Shown here: piece by piece, positions 8,577 to 16,278 of the stretch | How the letters are laid out: every line of letters begins with the position of its first letter | Position numbering within the stretch: position 1 is the first letter of the stretch | Source of the DNA: Lachnospiraceae bacterium | GTDB taxonomy: Bacteria > Bacillota > Clostridia > Lachnospirales > Lachnospiraceae | Assembly (NCBI GenBank): GCA_016291655.1 | Contig: JAEEYF010000029.1 | Coordinates: 1 to 49,968, forward strand | Length of the DNA: 49,968 nucleotides | Direction of reading: 5' to 3' | Notes under the pieces: model-generated | Database searches by the model: none | The model's input: the letters and a program-made list of their open reading frames with translations, nothing else | Told to the model about the DNA's origin: nothing | Translations under genes and position numbers: made by a program

Positions 8577-8687
8577 ACTCCATCCTTTTCCGTATTAATT
8601 CGGATTCCATGAGATAAATCTTCACACTACTATAATATATCGGCATTTTATCGCTTTTGTTTTACTTATTTCATTAAAAATTTTGTA

Positions 8688-8716
8688 TTGACAATAATGA
8701 CTCGTGATGGTAAAAT
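8688..8716 (+). promoter_or_regulatory. Promoter of tRNA-Leu(CAG)
   Basis: TTGACA (8688-8693), a 17-base spacer and TAAAAT (8711-8716). The mature tRNA begins 11 bases after the -10 box, so the 5' leader would be only a few bases long. Confidence 0.85.
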
Positions 8717-8726
8717 TTCAACGTTT

Positions 8727-8810
8727 GCAGAAGTGGCGGAATTGGCATACGCGCATGATTCAGGTTCATGTCCACGCAAGTGGGTGTGGGTTCAAGTCCC
8801 ATCTTCTGCA
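8727..8810 (+). tRNA. tRNA-Leu (anticodon CAG)
   Basis: The acceptor stem GCAGAAG pairs with CTTCTGC and the discriminator is A at 8810. The anticodon arm is CATGA, loop TTCAGGT, TCATG, giving anticodon CAG. A long variable arm (CCACGCAAGTGGGTG) and the TTCAAGT T-loop confirm a class II leucine tRNA. The 3' CCA is not encoded and must be added by the CCA enzyme. Confidence 0.95.
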
Positions 8811-8816
8811 GTTTAT

Positions 8817-8856
8817 AAAAAGGAACGGGTATCTCAATAGATACCCGTTCCTTTTT
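8817..8856 (+). terminator. Intrinsic terminator of tRNA-Leu(CAG)
   Basis: An 18-bp perfect stem (AAAAAGGAACGGGTATCT, loop CAAT, complement) ends in a run of five T. It begins 6 bases after the tRNA. Confidence 0.9.
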
Positions 8857-8860
8857 ATAG

Positions 8861-8958
8861 ACCGGAGCGGAGTTCCTTAAACCCTGGGTTCATTCTCCGC
8901 TCCCGCTTATGCTCGCGCTTAACGCATGCCACCGGCATGCAGCGCCCCATCTTCTGCA
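8861..8958. repeat. Palindrome-rich segment ending in a copy of the tRNA-Leu 3' end
   Basis: After the tRNA terminator come an inverted repeat GGAGCGGAG...CTCCGCTCC (about 8864-8906) and a hairpin GCATGCC-ACC-GGCATGC (about 8924-8940). Then comes CCCATCTTCTGCA at 8946-8958, an exact 13-base copy of the tRNA 3' end at 8798-8810. The phrase ATGCTCGCGC just before the hairpin recurs at about 49872 inside the MITE-like element at the right edge. No gene lies here. It could be an attachment-site-like duplication or the tail of a lost second tRNA. Confidence 0.55.
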
Positions 8959-8975
8959 CGCATATTGTTTTGTTG

Positions 8976-9014
8976 AAATCCCTGAAGTTCAAGGCTTCGG
9001 GGATTTTCTTTTTT
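8976..9014 (+). terminator. Second intrinsic terminator downstream of tRNA-Leu
   Basis: The stem AAATCCC-T-GAAG / CTTC-G-GGGATTT with a 7-base loop is followed by TCTTTTTT. It reads on the plus strand, although no complete plus-strand gene ends here. This supports the idea that a second small transcription unit once lay between the two tRNA-end copies. Confidence 0.7.
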
Positions 9015-9092
9015 GATCAAAAAGGTTTGCCCCTTTTGCCCCCTTTAATGAATACAGTTTTTAAGATTCATTAAAAGCATCCCACATACTTC

Positions 9093-9941
9093 CTATCTCG
9101 TTAAGGTATTCCTTATATTGTAAAAGAGCATGTCAACGAATTCTTCTGTCTCACCAATCTGGAGCCTTACTTCCCTGCCTACAAAGGCAAACCCATTTCC
9201 GAGTTCAAGCAGGAACTTCCCGATGTTGTCCATCAAAGCATCCTTCAATTCCTTTTCATCATACTTTTCACGGATAGTCAGGAAATCAAAGTTATATGGA
9301 TCTCTCGTGATGGCCTGGGCAAGATCGCTTTGCGCTTCCGGGAGTGTCAACGCAAAGTTCGATACAGCCTTGCCCTGTCTCTCATATAGATCTGTCACGA
9401 TATAGTTCAAAAGAACAGCCCTTGACCAGAAATTGTCCAAAGTTTTCTTCACATAGAACAAAGCCTTATTCCTGTCATATTTACATTTATCAAGTATTAC
9501 CTTTATGTGTCCCCACGGAATACAAAAAACTATTCCTTCGCCAATTTGCGCATCAACCTGGGGCGTAATTTCAGCCTCCTCAATTTGCGCACCAAACTGA
9601 TGCGTAATTTCGGACACTTCTAATTGCGAAACGGCTTGTTTCGCATCTGAAGCATTAGGGAACAGCCTGAAAAACTGGTTCATGTATTGAAGATTTCTTG
9701 GAGAAAAGGATTTTACTTTCGGAAGCGCCTCCATCAAGTCCTTACTAACTCTGGAATAGAACTTGCTTCCCCATGCATAGGCTTCCTTTTTCTCTTCCAT
9801 ATCTTTCCCGAGTGCCCAAAAGAACCTGAGCATCTCTTCATTAACCTTCATAGCTGCCTTTACCTGGCACTGGCAGAATCTCTTGGATACATCAGAAATC
9901 CATTCAGTATATGCTTTATCTATCTTTATAATATCGCTCAT
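9093..9941 (-). pseudogene. DUF1016 (YhcG-type) nuclease, C-terminally truncated
   Basis: The 282-residue frame carries the DUF1016 N-terminal region (VNEEMLRFFWALGKDMEEK, WGSKFYSRVSKDLMEALP, FSPRNLQYMNQFFRLFP) and the start of the PDDEXK nuclease domain (DPYNFDFLTIREKYDEKELKDAL, FLLELGNGFAFVGREVRLQIG, EEFVDMLFYN). Normally the chain continues with the strand holding the catalytic ExK. Here it stops after about eight unrelated residues (IRNTLTR), so the catalytic Asp is present but the ExK and the rest of the domain are gone. Between residues about 100 and 135 there is an insert with the repeated phrase EITHQ/EITPQ-(V/F)-(D/G)AQI. In another frame the sequence at 9120-9062 reads QYKEYLNEIGSMWDAFNES-stop, perhaps the tail of a second lost gene. 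The ATG overlaps the hsdM-fragment stop (TAATG). Such proteins cluster with type I restriction systems. Confidence 0.75.
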
Positions 9942-10256
9942 TAGCTTTGTCCTCCCTCAATGTCCGCAATGATCTTATCGATCTCATCACGAAGAACCTG
10001 TTCACAAGCCACAATTTCCTTTATCTCGGCATTGAGCTTGGTTATATCGATCTCTTCACGGGTATCTTCAGCCTCAACATAGGTTGATACGGAAAGATTA
10101 TAGTCGTTCTCCGCTATCTCATCATAGCTCACCATTCTGGAGAAATAGGTTTCATCACTATGATCGGCAACTGCATTTACGATAAAGGCTATATTCTCAT
10201 CGGAGAGGCGGTTATTCTTTGTCACCTTTACAAATTCATTCGAGGCATCAACAAAT
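9941..10256 (-). pseudogene. hsdM: Type I restriction-modification methyltransferase (hsdM) 3' fragment
   Basis: Only the C-terminal tail of HsdM is left: FVDASNEFVKVTKNNRLSDE, NIAFIVNAVADHS, YFSRMVSYDEIAENDYNLS, VSTYVEAED, then a coiled-coil end (LNAEIKEIVACEQVLRDEID). The last two motifs, SRxVSxDEIAENDYNL and xxRYVD/VEAED, are hallmarks of the HsdM C-terminus, after the catalytic domain. The frame is blocked by TAA at about 10257 and the SAM-binding and NPPF motifs are missing, so no methyltransferase can be made. A peptide could still start at the ATG at 10225 minus strand. Together with the truncated DUF1016 gene this is a decayed defence locus. Confidence 0.8.
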
Positions 10257-10306
10257 TAAAGTTTAACATTTATCAGCTTTAATGCATTCACATAGGACGT
10301 GAACCC

Positions 10307-10537
10307 TCAATCACATTTATAGCCCGGTTTTTTATATAGCCTGTCCATTTCGGGTGCTATGTCTTTATCCCAAACCTCGCTTTTCCATTTTTCTTTTTCA
10401 ATATCCTTAATTGCTACGGATACACTTTTGGTCTCACATCCAAGGCTTTCGGCCACTATCTCCGCTATCTTCCCGGCACAGGCTGTTTTTTGCTCCTCTG
10501 TTCTCCCCGGGAAGCACTTGATCTCTACATGCGGCAT
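10307..10537 (-). CDS. 4-oxalocrotonate tautomerase-family protein (PptA-like)
   Basis: Small protein of 76 residues starting MPHVEIKCFPGRTEEQK. After removal of Met, Pro1 would be the catalytic base of the tautomerase superfamily. The segment KCFPGRTEEQKTACAGKIAEIV matches the PptA/YdcE branch, and the central AIKDIEKEKW fits that branch too. The length suits a single beta-alpha-beta unit that assembles into dimers or hexamers. A strong AAGGAGG site lies before the start at 10537. The substrate is unknown. The gene follows CPBP gene 10570-11247 in the same direction with a short gap, so they may be co-transcribed. Confidence 0.85.
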   Translation of the reverse strand: MPHVEIKCFPGRTEEQKTACAGKIAEIVAESLGCETKSVSVAIKDIEKEKWKSEVWDKDIAPEMDRLYKKPGYKCD

Positions 10538-10569
10538 ATCTTTTTTCCTCCTTACGTACGGTTGATCTC

Positions 10570-11247
10570 TTATCTCAAAAATACAAATATCCAGACCGAG
10601 ATCATGGCATCATATACTCCGTGAGCGATTATAAGCGATAAAGTGGAGCAATTTTTGATCTTCAACCTGCAAACGCAGAAAAACAATCCTATCAATGCGG
10701 TCATAAATACCTGAAGCAGATTTCCGGTGAAAATATGAAACACTCCAAAAAGCATCGATGAACCGATCACCGCAGCGATCTCAGAATTACTCACGCGCCT
10801 TATCTTCTCATACAATAATCCACGGAACACAAATTCCTCTGTAAAAGCAACACTTATTATACAATAAACAAATTCAAAAATAAACTGCCATAGGAAAAGA
10901 TACCTTTTTCCATTGTCAACATAATTTCCTAAACCGGTCAAATGTGGGATCAAGGTAAGCACCAAGGACATTGCGATCCCCACTCCCAGTCCCGTAAGTA
11001 TCTGACTCCCCGTCTTTTCATGCTTGAAGCCGTAATCATTAAGCTTATCCTTGTCAATGATCATAATGATAATGGGTATCAGCGCGATCAGCCAATAAAC
11101 AACTATCATGCTTACAATCCTGGCTCCCAAAGGCAGCGACATTAAAACATACATGTTAAATGCTCTGACTCCGACACACCCGGCCATAGCCCCCAGGAAT
11201 GCCAATACGATCCGGATCCCTTCATTGCGCTTCTTTTCTTTATTCAT
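10570..11247 (-). CDS. CPBP family intramembrane metalloprotease
   Basis: Multi-pass membrane protein of 225 residues with the CPBP (ABI/Rce1-like) motifs. Motif 1 is EEFVFRGLLYEKIRR (EExxxR), motif 2 is GSSMLFGVFHIF (FxxxH) and motif 3 is IIAHGVYDAMI (HxxxD/N-type). About six hydrophobic helices are visible. The start at 11247 is preferred over the longer 11277 option because AAGGAGG lies 5 bases before ATG-AATAAAGAA, while the longer frame has no ribosome site. In Gram-positive bacteria these enzymes act in bacteriocin immunity or peptide processing; the role here is unknown. Confidence 0.85.
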   Translation of the reverse strand: MNKEKKRNEGIRIVLAFLGAMAGCVGVRAFNMYVLMSLPLGARIVSMIVVYWLIALIPIIIMIIDKDKLNDYGFKHEKTGSQILTGLGVGIAMSLVLTLIPHLTGLGNYVDNGKRYLFLWQFIFEFVYCIISVAFTEEFVFRGLLYEKIRRVSNSEIAAVIGSSMLFGVFHIFTGNLLQVFMTALIGLFFCVCRLKIKNCSTLSLIIAHGVYDAMISVWIFVFLR

Positions 11248-11409
11248 TCTTTCCTCCTTATTGGCCTTTCCGGCCATAATTATTACGTTTAGTGTAGTAT
11301 ATCACTAACCGTAATAGCTGTCAACAGGAAATATGCACTTATCCTAAATGCGCCTTCAAGTCATAGATTCTTTTGCTATACCGTCATAAAAAATACAAAA
11401 AAAGACCTG

Positions 11410-11610
11410 TTACAGTCTCTTTTCGAATCTGAACATTCCATCCGGGAATTGCTCATCTATATCCATATATTCGTCATCAGGATCATTGGGATCGGGATGA
11501 TGCTTATTATAAATATCCAACGCCCTTGCTGTGCTCCTTCGGAGCCGTAAAAAGGATATCCGGTTCTCCTTTTTCACCTTACGATAAGGTCGTCTTTTTT
11601 CCAGGCTCAC
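11410..11610 (-). CDS. Small hypothetical protein
   Basis: A frame of 66 residues, basic at the start (RRPYRKVKKENRISFLRLRR) and acidic at the end (HPDPNDPDDEYMDIDEQFP). No family was recognised. It would start at GTG (11610) with no clear ribosome site, so it may not be translated or may have a different start. It lies in the gap between the exporter gene and the CPBP gene, on the same strand as both. Confidence 0.35.
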   Translation of the reverse strand: MSLEKRRPYRKVKKENRISFLRLRRSTARALDIYNKHHPDPNDPDDEYMDIDEQFPDGMFRFEKRL

Positions 11611-11656
11611 TTTAAAACAATGTTAAAACCTTGGAAAAAACTTAGCCACGCCTCTT

Positions 11657-12742
11657 TCATGAGGCGCGATTGGGCTCTTCCATGCTTTTATTGATCAGCA
11701 TATAGACAACTGCGCATACCGGAACAAGGATCAGCATTCCGGGGATTCCAAACAGAGTGCCTCCGACAGTGACCGCAGCGAGGATCAGAACGCCGGGAAG
11801 TCCCACCGAAGATCCGACCACACGAGGATAGATCAGGTTTCCTTCCAATTGCTGAAGCACTACAAAAAAGATCAAAAATACCAGAGCTTTTATAGGATCA
11901 ACGGTAAAGATCATAAATCCGCCTATGATAGCGCCTATAAATCCTCCGACAACAGGTATCAGAGAGGTCACTCCCACCAGCGCACTGATCATGGAAGTGT
12001 AGGGCATTCTGCAGATCAACATGCCTAAAGCACAGAGTCCGCCGAGTATAACTGCTTCCGTACACTGGCCCACCACGTATTTGCGCGAGCAATCATTAAG
12101 AAGGCCCAGGAAATGCTTGATCTTCTCATATTTTTCCGCCTTTATGTAATGCTTTCCGAAGCGATCGATGCCCCGGAGCAGCTTATCTTTCCCCGTCAAA
12201 AAGTACAAAGAAAAAACAATTCCCAAAAAAGCAGCGGTAATGGCAGACAAGGTTGAAGATATGCCTCTTGTCGCATTACCAAGCCCTCCGGTAATGAATG
12301 TAACCGCCTGCGATACCATATTGTCCCAATCGATGGCAGCCGATTGATTTGTTGCGTCCTTCCCCAATATGCTTTGGAGGTTGGGATCACTGAGGAGTTT
12401 TTCGATCGCCGTGGGGATTCTTGCGATAAAGACACGGATACAATTTACAAACTGGGGAATGACCAGAATAATGAGCAGGGTCAAAACCACCAGGATCGAA
12501 AGAACGGCCAATATTCCGCTGACGACCCACAGTTTTTTCTTAAAAAGCCGCTTAAAACATCTGCTGTATAATTCCGCAAGAATGTTAACAATGAATGCTA
12601 TGAAAAAACCGATCACAATCGGCCTTATCGCGAGCATTGCAAGCGAAAAAACTTTCGGGAATGCATAAAAACAGAATAAGCAAATAAACACTATTGCAAG
12701 ATTTTTCAAAGTAGCCAATGATCTTTTGTCTTCAGTTCCCAT
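11657..12742 (-). CDS. AI-2E family transporter (UPF0118/PerM type)
   Basis: Polytopic membrane protein of 361 residues with eight predicted helices in the family's arrangement. It has an N-terminal pair (LAIVFICLFCFYAF and a GFFIAFIVNIL segment), a central extracytoplasmic region (about 120-170), and C-terminal signatures ALVGVTSLIPVVGGFIGAI, FFVVLQQLEGNLIYPRVVGSS and GTLFGIPGMLILVPVCAV. PxxGxxxG and QxxEGNLIYPRVVG are strongly conserved in this family. Known members export autoinducer-2 or act as sodium/proton exchangers; the substrate here is open. The start at 12742 is chosen because GGAGG lies 4 bases upstream; the longer form from 12763 would put that site inside the coding region. Confidence 0.88.
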   Translation of the reverse strand: MGTEDKRSLATLKNLAIVFICLFCFYAFPKVFSLAMLAIRPIVIGFFIAFIVNILAELYSRCFKRLFKKKLWVVSGILAVLSILVVLTLLIILVIPQFVNCIRVFIARIPTAIEKLLSDPNLQSILGKDATNQSAAIDWDNMVSQAVTFITGGLGNATRGISSTLSAITAAFLGIVFSLYFLTGKDKLLRGIDRFGKHYIKAEKYEKIKHFLGLLNDCSRKYVVGQCTEAVILGGLCALGMLICRMPYTSMISALVGVTSLIPVVGGFIGAIIGGFMIFTVDPIKALVFLIFFVVLQQLEGNLIYPRVVGSSVGLPGVLILAAVTVGGTLFGIPGMLILVPVCAVVYMLINKSMEEPNRAS

Positions 12743-12798
12743 TTGTCCTCCGTTTTGTGTCATTTAAAACACTGTTTATTTTTTCAGATGCCGGGAAT

Positions 12799-12866
12799 AA
12801 TGAGCCCCGGGGACGGGGTTAAGGTGTCAAAAAATGACACCTTAACCCCGTCCCCAAGGGCTCATT
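12799..12866. repeat. REP-like element, two-core inverted form
   Basis: The inverted ends AATGAGCCC (12799) and GGGCTCATT (12858-12866) enclose two inverted copies of the core GGGGACGGGGTT. A central perfect hairpin, AAGGTGTCA-AAAAA-TGACACCTT (12821-12843), separates them. The ends and core match the single-core element at 2037-2069. The right end supplies the stop codon of the serpin gene (TGA, minus, 12862-12864), just as the other copy supplies that of rlmD. No REP-transposase gene is visible in the window. Confidence 0.75.
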
Positions 12867-14163
12867 CAACGATCTCGCCGGCAAACATGATTGCTGTCGT
12901 ATCGTTACAGGTTGTATATATGTAGAAGGAGAAAGGTCTGTCAGCCGTAAAGGTTTTAGGCTCCTCGGGCCTAATACTGACAGACTCCAGGGCCATGATC
13001 GCGGTAACAGCCGCTGCCTCAACCCCGGATTCATCCAGCTTTATGCGCGTTTTTTGAATGATATCGCTAACAAATACGCTATGATCGATCATTCCCGAAA
13101 AATCCGCTCCTTCACTGTCAAAGGCCCGCTTCACTCCGTTTTTCTTCAGGAAGTCTACAAATTCCCCGTCGGAGAAATCGGTTTCCAGGTCCATCTTGGG
13201 GATCGTAACGTTCACCTCCACCGAACCTGCACTTGAGATCTTTTTGGCAAGTCCGTCTGTAGAGCCGATCACAAAAGCCATATTGACCCCGCCCTTCATC
13301 GGGAGGATCACAAGCTGAGTATCCTTATCTTCATAATAGGAGAAACGCTTACTGAGATTCATAAAATCCTTGCGGGTGGTCTTTCCGCCCTCCGCATGGA
13401 AATCGTCTTCCCGTGTAAAAGCTTTTTCAAACTCAACCTGCCATGCATCCTTAAAGTACAGGGCATTCATCAATACGACCGCAAGATTCTCGGTCGGATA
13501 GCTGTCCGGAAGCAATTGAGAGATCATATGCTCTGTTTTCCTGTCAGCCCAATCATTGATCCTTGCCACAGCATTGCTTTCATTAAAGGAACAATATTCA
13601 GCGGCATAATTCTCTTCGACAGCTTTACGGTACGCTTCATTAAAGGAGGCTTCTATACGATCCGCCTTCCATACGGAATTTGCTACACGAAGCGCGCGGA
13701 AAGGCTCCTTCGTATCTTCGGGAAGCCATCCCTTTTCCTTGAATTCGTTGTGTTCCTTGATCTCTCGATCCAGATTATCCGCAAAGAACTCAACAAAGCC
13801 GTTAAAATCAAGACAATACCTGTTAAATTCTTCCACACTGCTCACACCGAAGGCTTTCAACAGTTCTGCCTCTGTTTCCCCCTCGGCGCCGGCCAGGAGA
13901 AGTCCCAGCGCATATCTGAACGAAAGCGGCGAAGCCATGTAATTGCCTTCCGTCCTTTGAGCCAGATAGTTGAGCAGTTTTTCGTCAAACCCGTCCATAG
14001 TCATGGATGAACTTACGACCTCTGTTTTGTTGGAGCTTATATTACTGGCCCAAACGATCTTTTCTTCTTCCTTTTCCATTTGAGGTTCCACCTTGGTCCC
14101 GCAGCCCGCTGCCAAAGATGTCAACAGCGCAGAAACAACTAACAAAGCTATACATTTCTTCAT
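12862..14163 (-). CDS. Serpin family protease inhibitor, lipoprotein
   Basis: Product of 433 residues. The signal peptide ends in a lipobox, SALLTSLAAGC, so the protein is probably anchored to the outer face of the membrane. The body is a complete serpin: SPLSFRYALGLLLAGAEG (helix region), LVVLMNALYFKDAWQVEF-type strand (NALYFKDAWQVEFEKAF), the breach and shutter regions, and a C-terminal strand FTADRPFSFYIY. The reactive-loop hinge is ESGVEAAAVTA, with small residues at P12-P9, as in inhibitory serpins that insert their loop after cleavage. By counting, the P1 residue falls near Ser/Glu in ALES-V, which would suit elastase-like or Glu-specific proteases rather than trypsin. The start at 14163 follows AAAGAGG. 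The stop lies inside a REP-like element. Confidence 0.9.
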   Translation of the reverse strand: MKKCIALLVVSALLTSLAAGCGTKVEPQMEKEEEKIVWASNISSNKTEVVSSSMTMDGFDEKLLNYLAQRTEGNYMASPLSFRYALGLLLAGAEGETEAELLKAFGVSSVEEFNRYCLDFNGFVEFFADNLDREIKEHNEFKEKGWLPEDTKEPFRALRVANSVWKADRIEASFNEAYRKAVEENYAAEYCSFNESNAVARINDWADRKTEHMISQLLPDSYPTENLAVVLMNALYFKDAWQVEFEKAFTREDDFHAEGGKTTRKDFMNLSKRFSYYEDKDTQLVILPMKGGVNMAFVIGSTDGLAKKISSAGSVEVNVTIPKMDLETDFSDGEFVDFLKKNGVKRAFDSEGADFSGMIDHSVFVSDIIQKTRIKLDESGVEAAAVTAIMALESVSIRPEEPKTFTADRPFSFYIYTTCNDTTAIMFAGEIVE

Positions 14164-14234
14164 AGATATTACCTCTTTTCCATACATTTGTTTCTATCTA
14201 TAAAGACGTAAAATTACCGGCTCTGTTTCAGGTT

Positions 14235-15200
14235 TTATTTTTTATACCATTGTTTTATAACCTCTTCCGCTTTCTTCAGGTGGATGTTAAAGTCATTGTC
14301 CTTTGCGGCCTCTTCTCGTGTCTCGTAGATCGTCGGACTCCAATCCCACCAGAACACTCCCGCAAACCAGGGCTTGTCAAAGAAGGTGGAAAGACAGGAC
14401 TCGTAGAAGTTGGCCTGCTCGTCCTCGTCGTGCGGAAATTCCTTGCGCATAAAATCCCATGGCATGGTTGCACAGCCCCTTGCGCTTCTGCATCCGATCT
14501 CCATGAAGATTATGGGCTTGTTAACGCGTTCGCTCGTCTTTTCAAGCTTTTCCGCTATCTTTTCCCATTCCGCTTTCATTTCCGCAGCTGATGCACCGCC
14601 CTCTTTTGCTACTCTGTAGTAAGCAGAAGTGCCTATATAATCGATGGCATCATACCATGCCGCTTCATCCTCTCTGCCGTGATTGGTGTTGTAGGTGAGC
14701 TTTCCGGAATAGACCTTTCTGACCTCTGCGATAAGGTCTCTCCAGTAGGCTTCCTTTCTCTCTGTTCCCAGCATCTCACAGCCCAGGCATAGCATTTCAC
14801 ACCCGGAATACTCCGCTATCTCCGCGTAATGCAGGATATATGCCTTGTAGTACTCAAACCAGGTTTTCCAGTACTTGTCCTCTTCAAACATGGTCTGATC
14901 CGGAAAGTCGATCTGTGCGCGCCATACGCCGTCTTCCGTGTCTATCATGGGTTTCAGGCAGACTTTCACATTATTCTTCTTAAAATGCTCAACCGTGGAA
15001 AGGATTTCCAGATCGGGCACAGACCTTCTGTAATCAAAGAAGATCTCCGTTGAAGAATAGGTCTTCTGTCTTACGGAAAAAGCAAGGCAGACCCAGTTTA
15101 TGCCTGTTTCCATCAATGCTTCGCGGCTTCTTACCGCAGCATCGCTCTTATATGTTCCTTTAACGGCTTTATAGCCGTATGTATATCCTTTGATCTCCAT
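14235..15200 (-). CDS. GH113-like glycoside hydrolase (beta-mannanase type)
   Basis: Product of 321 residues with no signal peptide, so probably cytoplasmic. The start MEIKGYTYGYKAVKGTY and the following TGINWVCLAF match the GH113/GTA TIM-barrel family (retaining beta-1,4-mannanases). The likely acid/base is Glu142 in LGCEMLGTE at the end of strand 4, and the likely nucleophile is Glu234 in IIFMEIGCRSARG at strand 7. Barrel features between them include YNTNHG, AIDYIGTSAYYRV and, near the end, WFAGVFWWDWSP. The gene follows a discoidin-like protein gene by 14 bases with GGAG in between, forming a two-gene operon. An intracellular enzyme of this type would act on imported oligosaccharides; mannan specificity is inferred from the family. 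Confidence 0.82.
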   Translation of the reverse strand: MEIKGYTYGYKAVKGTYKSDAAVRSREALMETGINWVCLAFSVRQKTYSSTEIFFDYRRSVPDLEILSTVEHFKKNNVKVCLKPMIDTEDGVWRAQIDFPDQTMFEEDKYWKTWFEYYKAYILHYAEIAEYSGCEMLCLGCEMLGTERKEAYWRDLIAEVRKVYSGKLTYNTNHGREDEAAWYDAIDYIGTSAYYRVAKEGGASAAEMKAEWEKIAEKLEKTSERVNKPIIFMEIGCRSARGCATMPWDFMRKEFPHDEDEQANFYESCLSTFFDKPWFAGVFWWDWSPTIYETREEAAKDNDFNIHLKKAEEVIKQWYKK

Positions 15201-15214
15201 CTCTCAACTCCGTA

Positions 15215-16006
15215 TTATCTGTGTTCCGTACCGTAAACCTCGATCTGCGTGAGTGCAGGGAAGGGACTCGGATCATCCGCCTTGATCAGCTCACTGAGAC
15301 TCAGTTTTGATATGCCTGTTTTTTTGATCTTAAAGATGTGGGGTTCTCCCACCTTTTTATCCATTTTCACCGTCTTGCGGCTACCGTCGGAAAACTCGAA
15401 CGTTCCTGCGATCCACCAATTGTCATGTGGAAAATCCGCTCTTGTGTAAAGCCTGATCTCGTCAATGTCCACCTTGCGTCCGAAATCGATGGTGATCTTG
15501 GCATCATCCTGTCTGTTAATGCCCCAGGATTCATAGGGCCACTCGCCGTGGGATTCCACAGCAAGGATACCGTCGGTGGCATTCTTCGCTTCAAAGACCG
15601 ACTCGCCTCTGGTCTCCACATTGGCTGAAGCATGAGGATAGACTCCGAATTCCTCATGTCTGTCAAAGGTGTTGAGTGCCAGATTCCTGTACGCCCCCAC
15701 CTCGAAATCCCTTGCCTTCCTGATCATGGTATAATGCCTGTTCCCCGCAAAACTCAGAGGATTAAGACTCTCCTTCTTCTCATAGAAGGGTATCGGAAAA
15801 GTGATCTCTTCCTTAACGATATATACAAGGCTCTCCTGCATGGTTGCATCCGCACGCACAACATAGAAACTGTTTTTCTCAAGACCGGAAAACTCAAGGA
15901 CATCTCCCTTTCTGTATTCTCCGTTCCATGCAAGAACCGCTGTTTCTTTGCCTTCGGCACTAACCTTCGGGACATGGTCCCAGTCGTTGTAAACTACGAT
16001 CTTCAT
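15215..16006 (-). CDS. Discoidin-like (F5/8 type C) carbohydrate-binding protein
   Basis: The 264-residue protein has an unassigned N-terminal part (about 1-100) followed by a galactose-binding-like domain (about 105-260). The latter shows NATDGILAVESHGEWPYESW, AKITIDFGRKVDIDEIRLYTR and FPALTQIEVYG, the typical F5/8-C pattern of strand, DGxxxxxW, WIxIDLG and IxxIxVYG. No signal peptide is visible. The start at 16006 is chosen because AAGGAG precedes ATG-AAGATCG, whereas the longer frame would start at a GTG without a ribosome site. It forms an operon with the GH113-like gene just downstream, and the pair probably handles one type of glycan. The two proteins may form a complex, which is inference. 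Confidence 0.72.
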   Translation of the reverse strand: MKIVVYNDWDHVPKVSAEGKETAVLAWNGEYRKGDVLEFSGLEKNSFYVVRADATMQESLVYIVKEEITFPIPFYEKKESLNPLSFAGNRHYTMIRKARDFEVGAYRNLALNTFDRHEEFGVYPHASANVETRGESVFEAKNATDGILAVESHGEWPYESWGINRQDDAKITIDFGRKVDIDEIRLYTRADFPHDNWWIAGTFEFSDGSRKTVKMDKKVGEPHIFKIKKTGISKLSLSELIKADDPSPFPALTQIEVYGTEHR

Positions 16007-16089
16007 CCTGATCTCCTTATTATCCTTGTAAACGCGGACATTCACGCTGTTTTGGGCGATTTTGCCACGTTAAAGTGTTATTTTCGATT

Positions 16090-16117
16090 ATTATACCAAA
16101 AAAAGAGCGAAGTTCAA
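16090..16117 (-). promoter_or_regulatory. Promoter of the discoidin/GH113 operon
   Basis: Reading the minus strand: TTGAAC (16117-16112), a 16-base spacer, TATAAT (16095-16090). It lies about 85 bases before the chosen start codon of the discoidin-like gene. Confidence 0.7.
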
Positions 16118-16200
16118 TCATGGATAGATTTTTATTTCAGTTTAAAGTGGCGGCGTGTTATGGTTATCGGGTGAGGTTACAGGGTCCCGGTATATTACTA

Positions 16201-16236
16201 AAAAACAGCCATGGTTGAGCGTCCATAGCTGTTTTT
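16201..16236 (-). terminator. Terminator of the chemoreceptor gene
   Basis: Stem AAAAACAGC-C-ATGG / CCAT-A-GCTGTTTTT with an 8-base loop. It is A-rich on one flank and T-rich on the other, so it can act in both directions. It lies about 40 bases past the stop of the minus-strand chemoreceptor. Confidence 0.75.
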
Positions 16237-16278
16237 GAGGATTCGTTTCATCCCCATATGATTATCCTATAGCAAAGA

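Noticed and set aside
11398-11423. Terminator after the 66-residue frame (AGAC/GTCT with T-run)
   Set aside because: Only four good pairs in the stem; too weak to be reported as a terminator.
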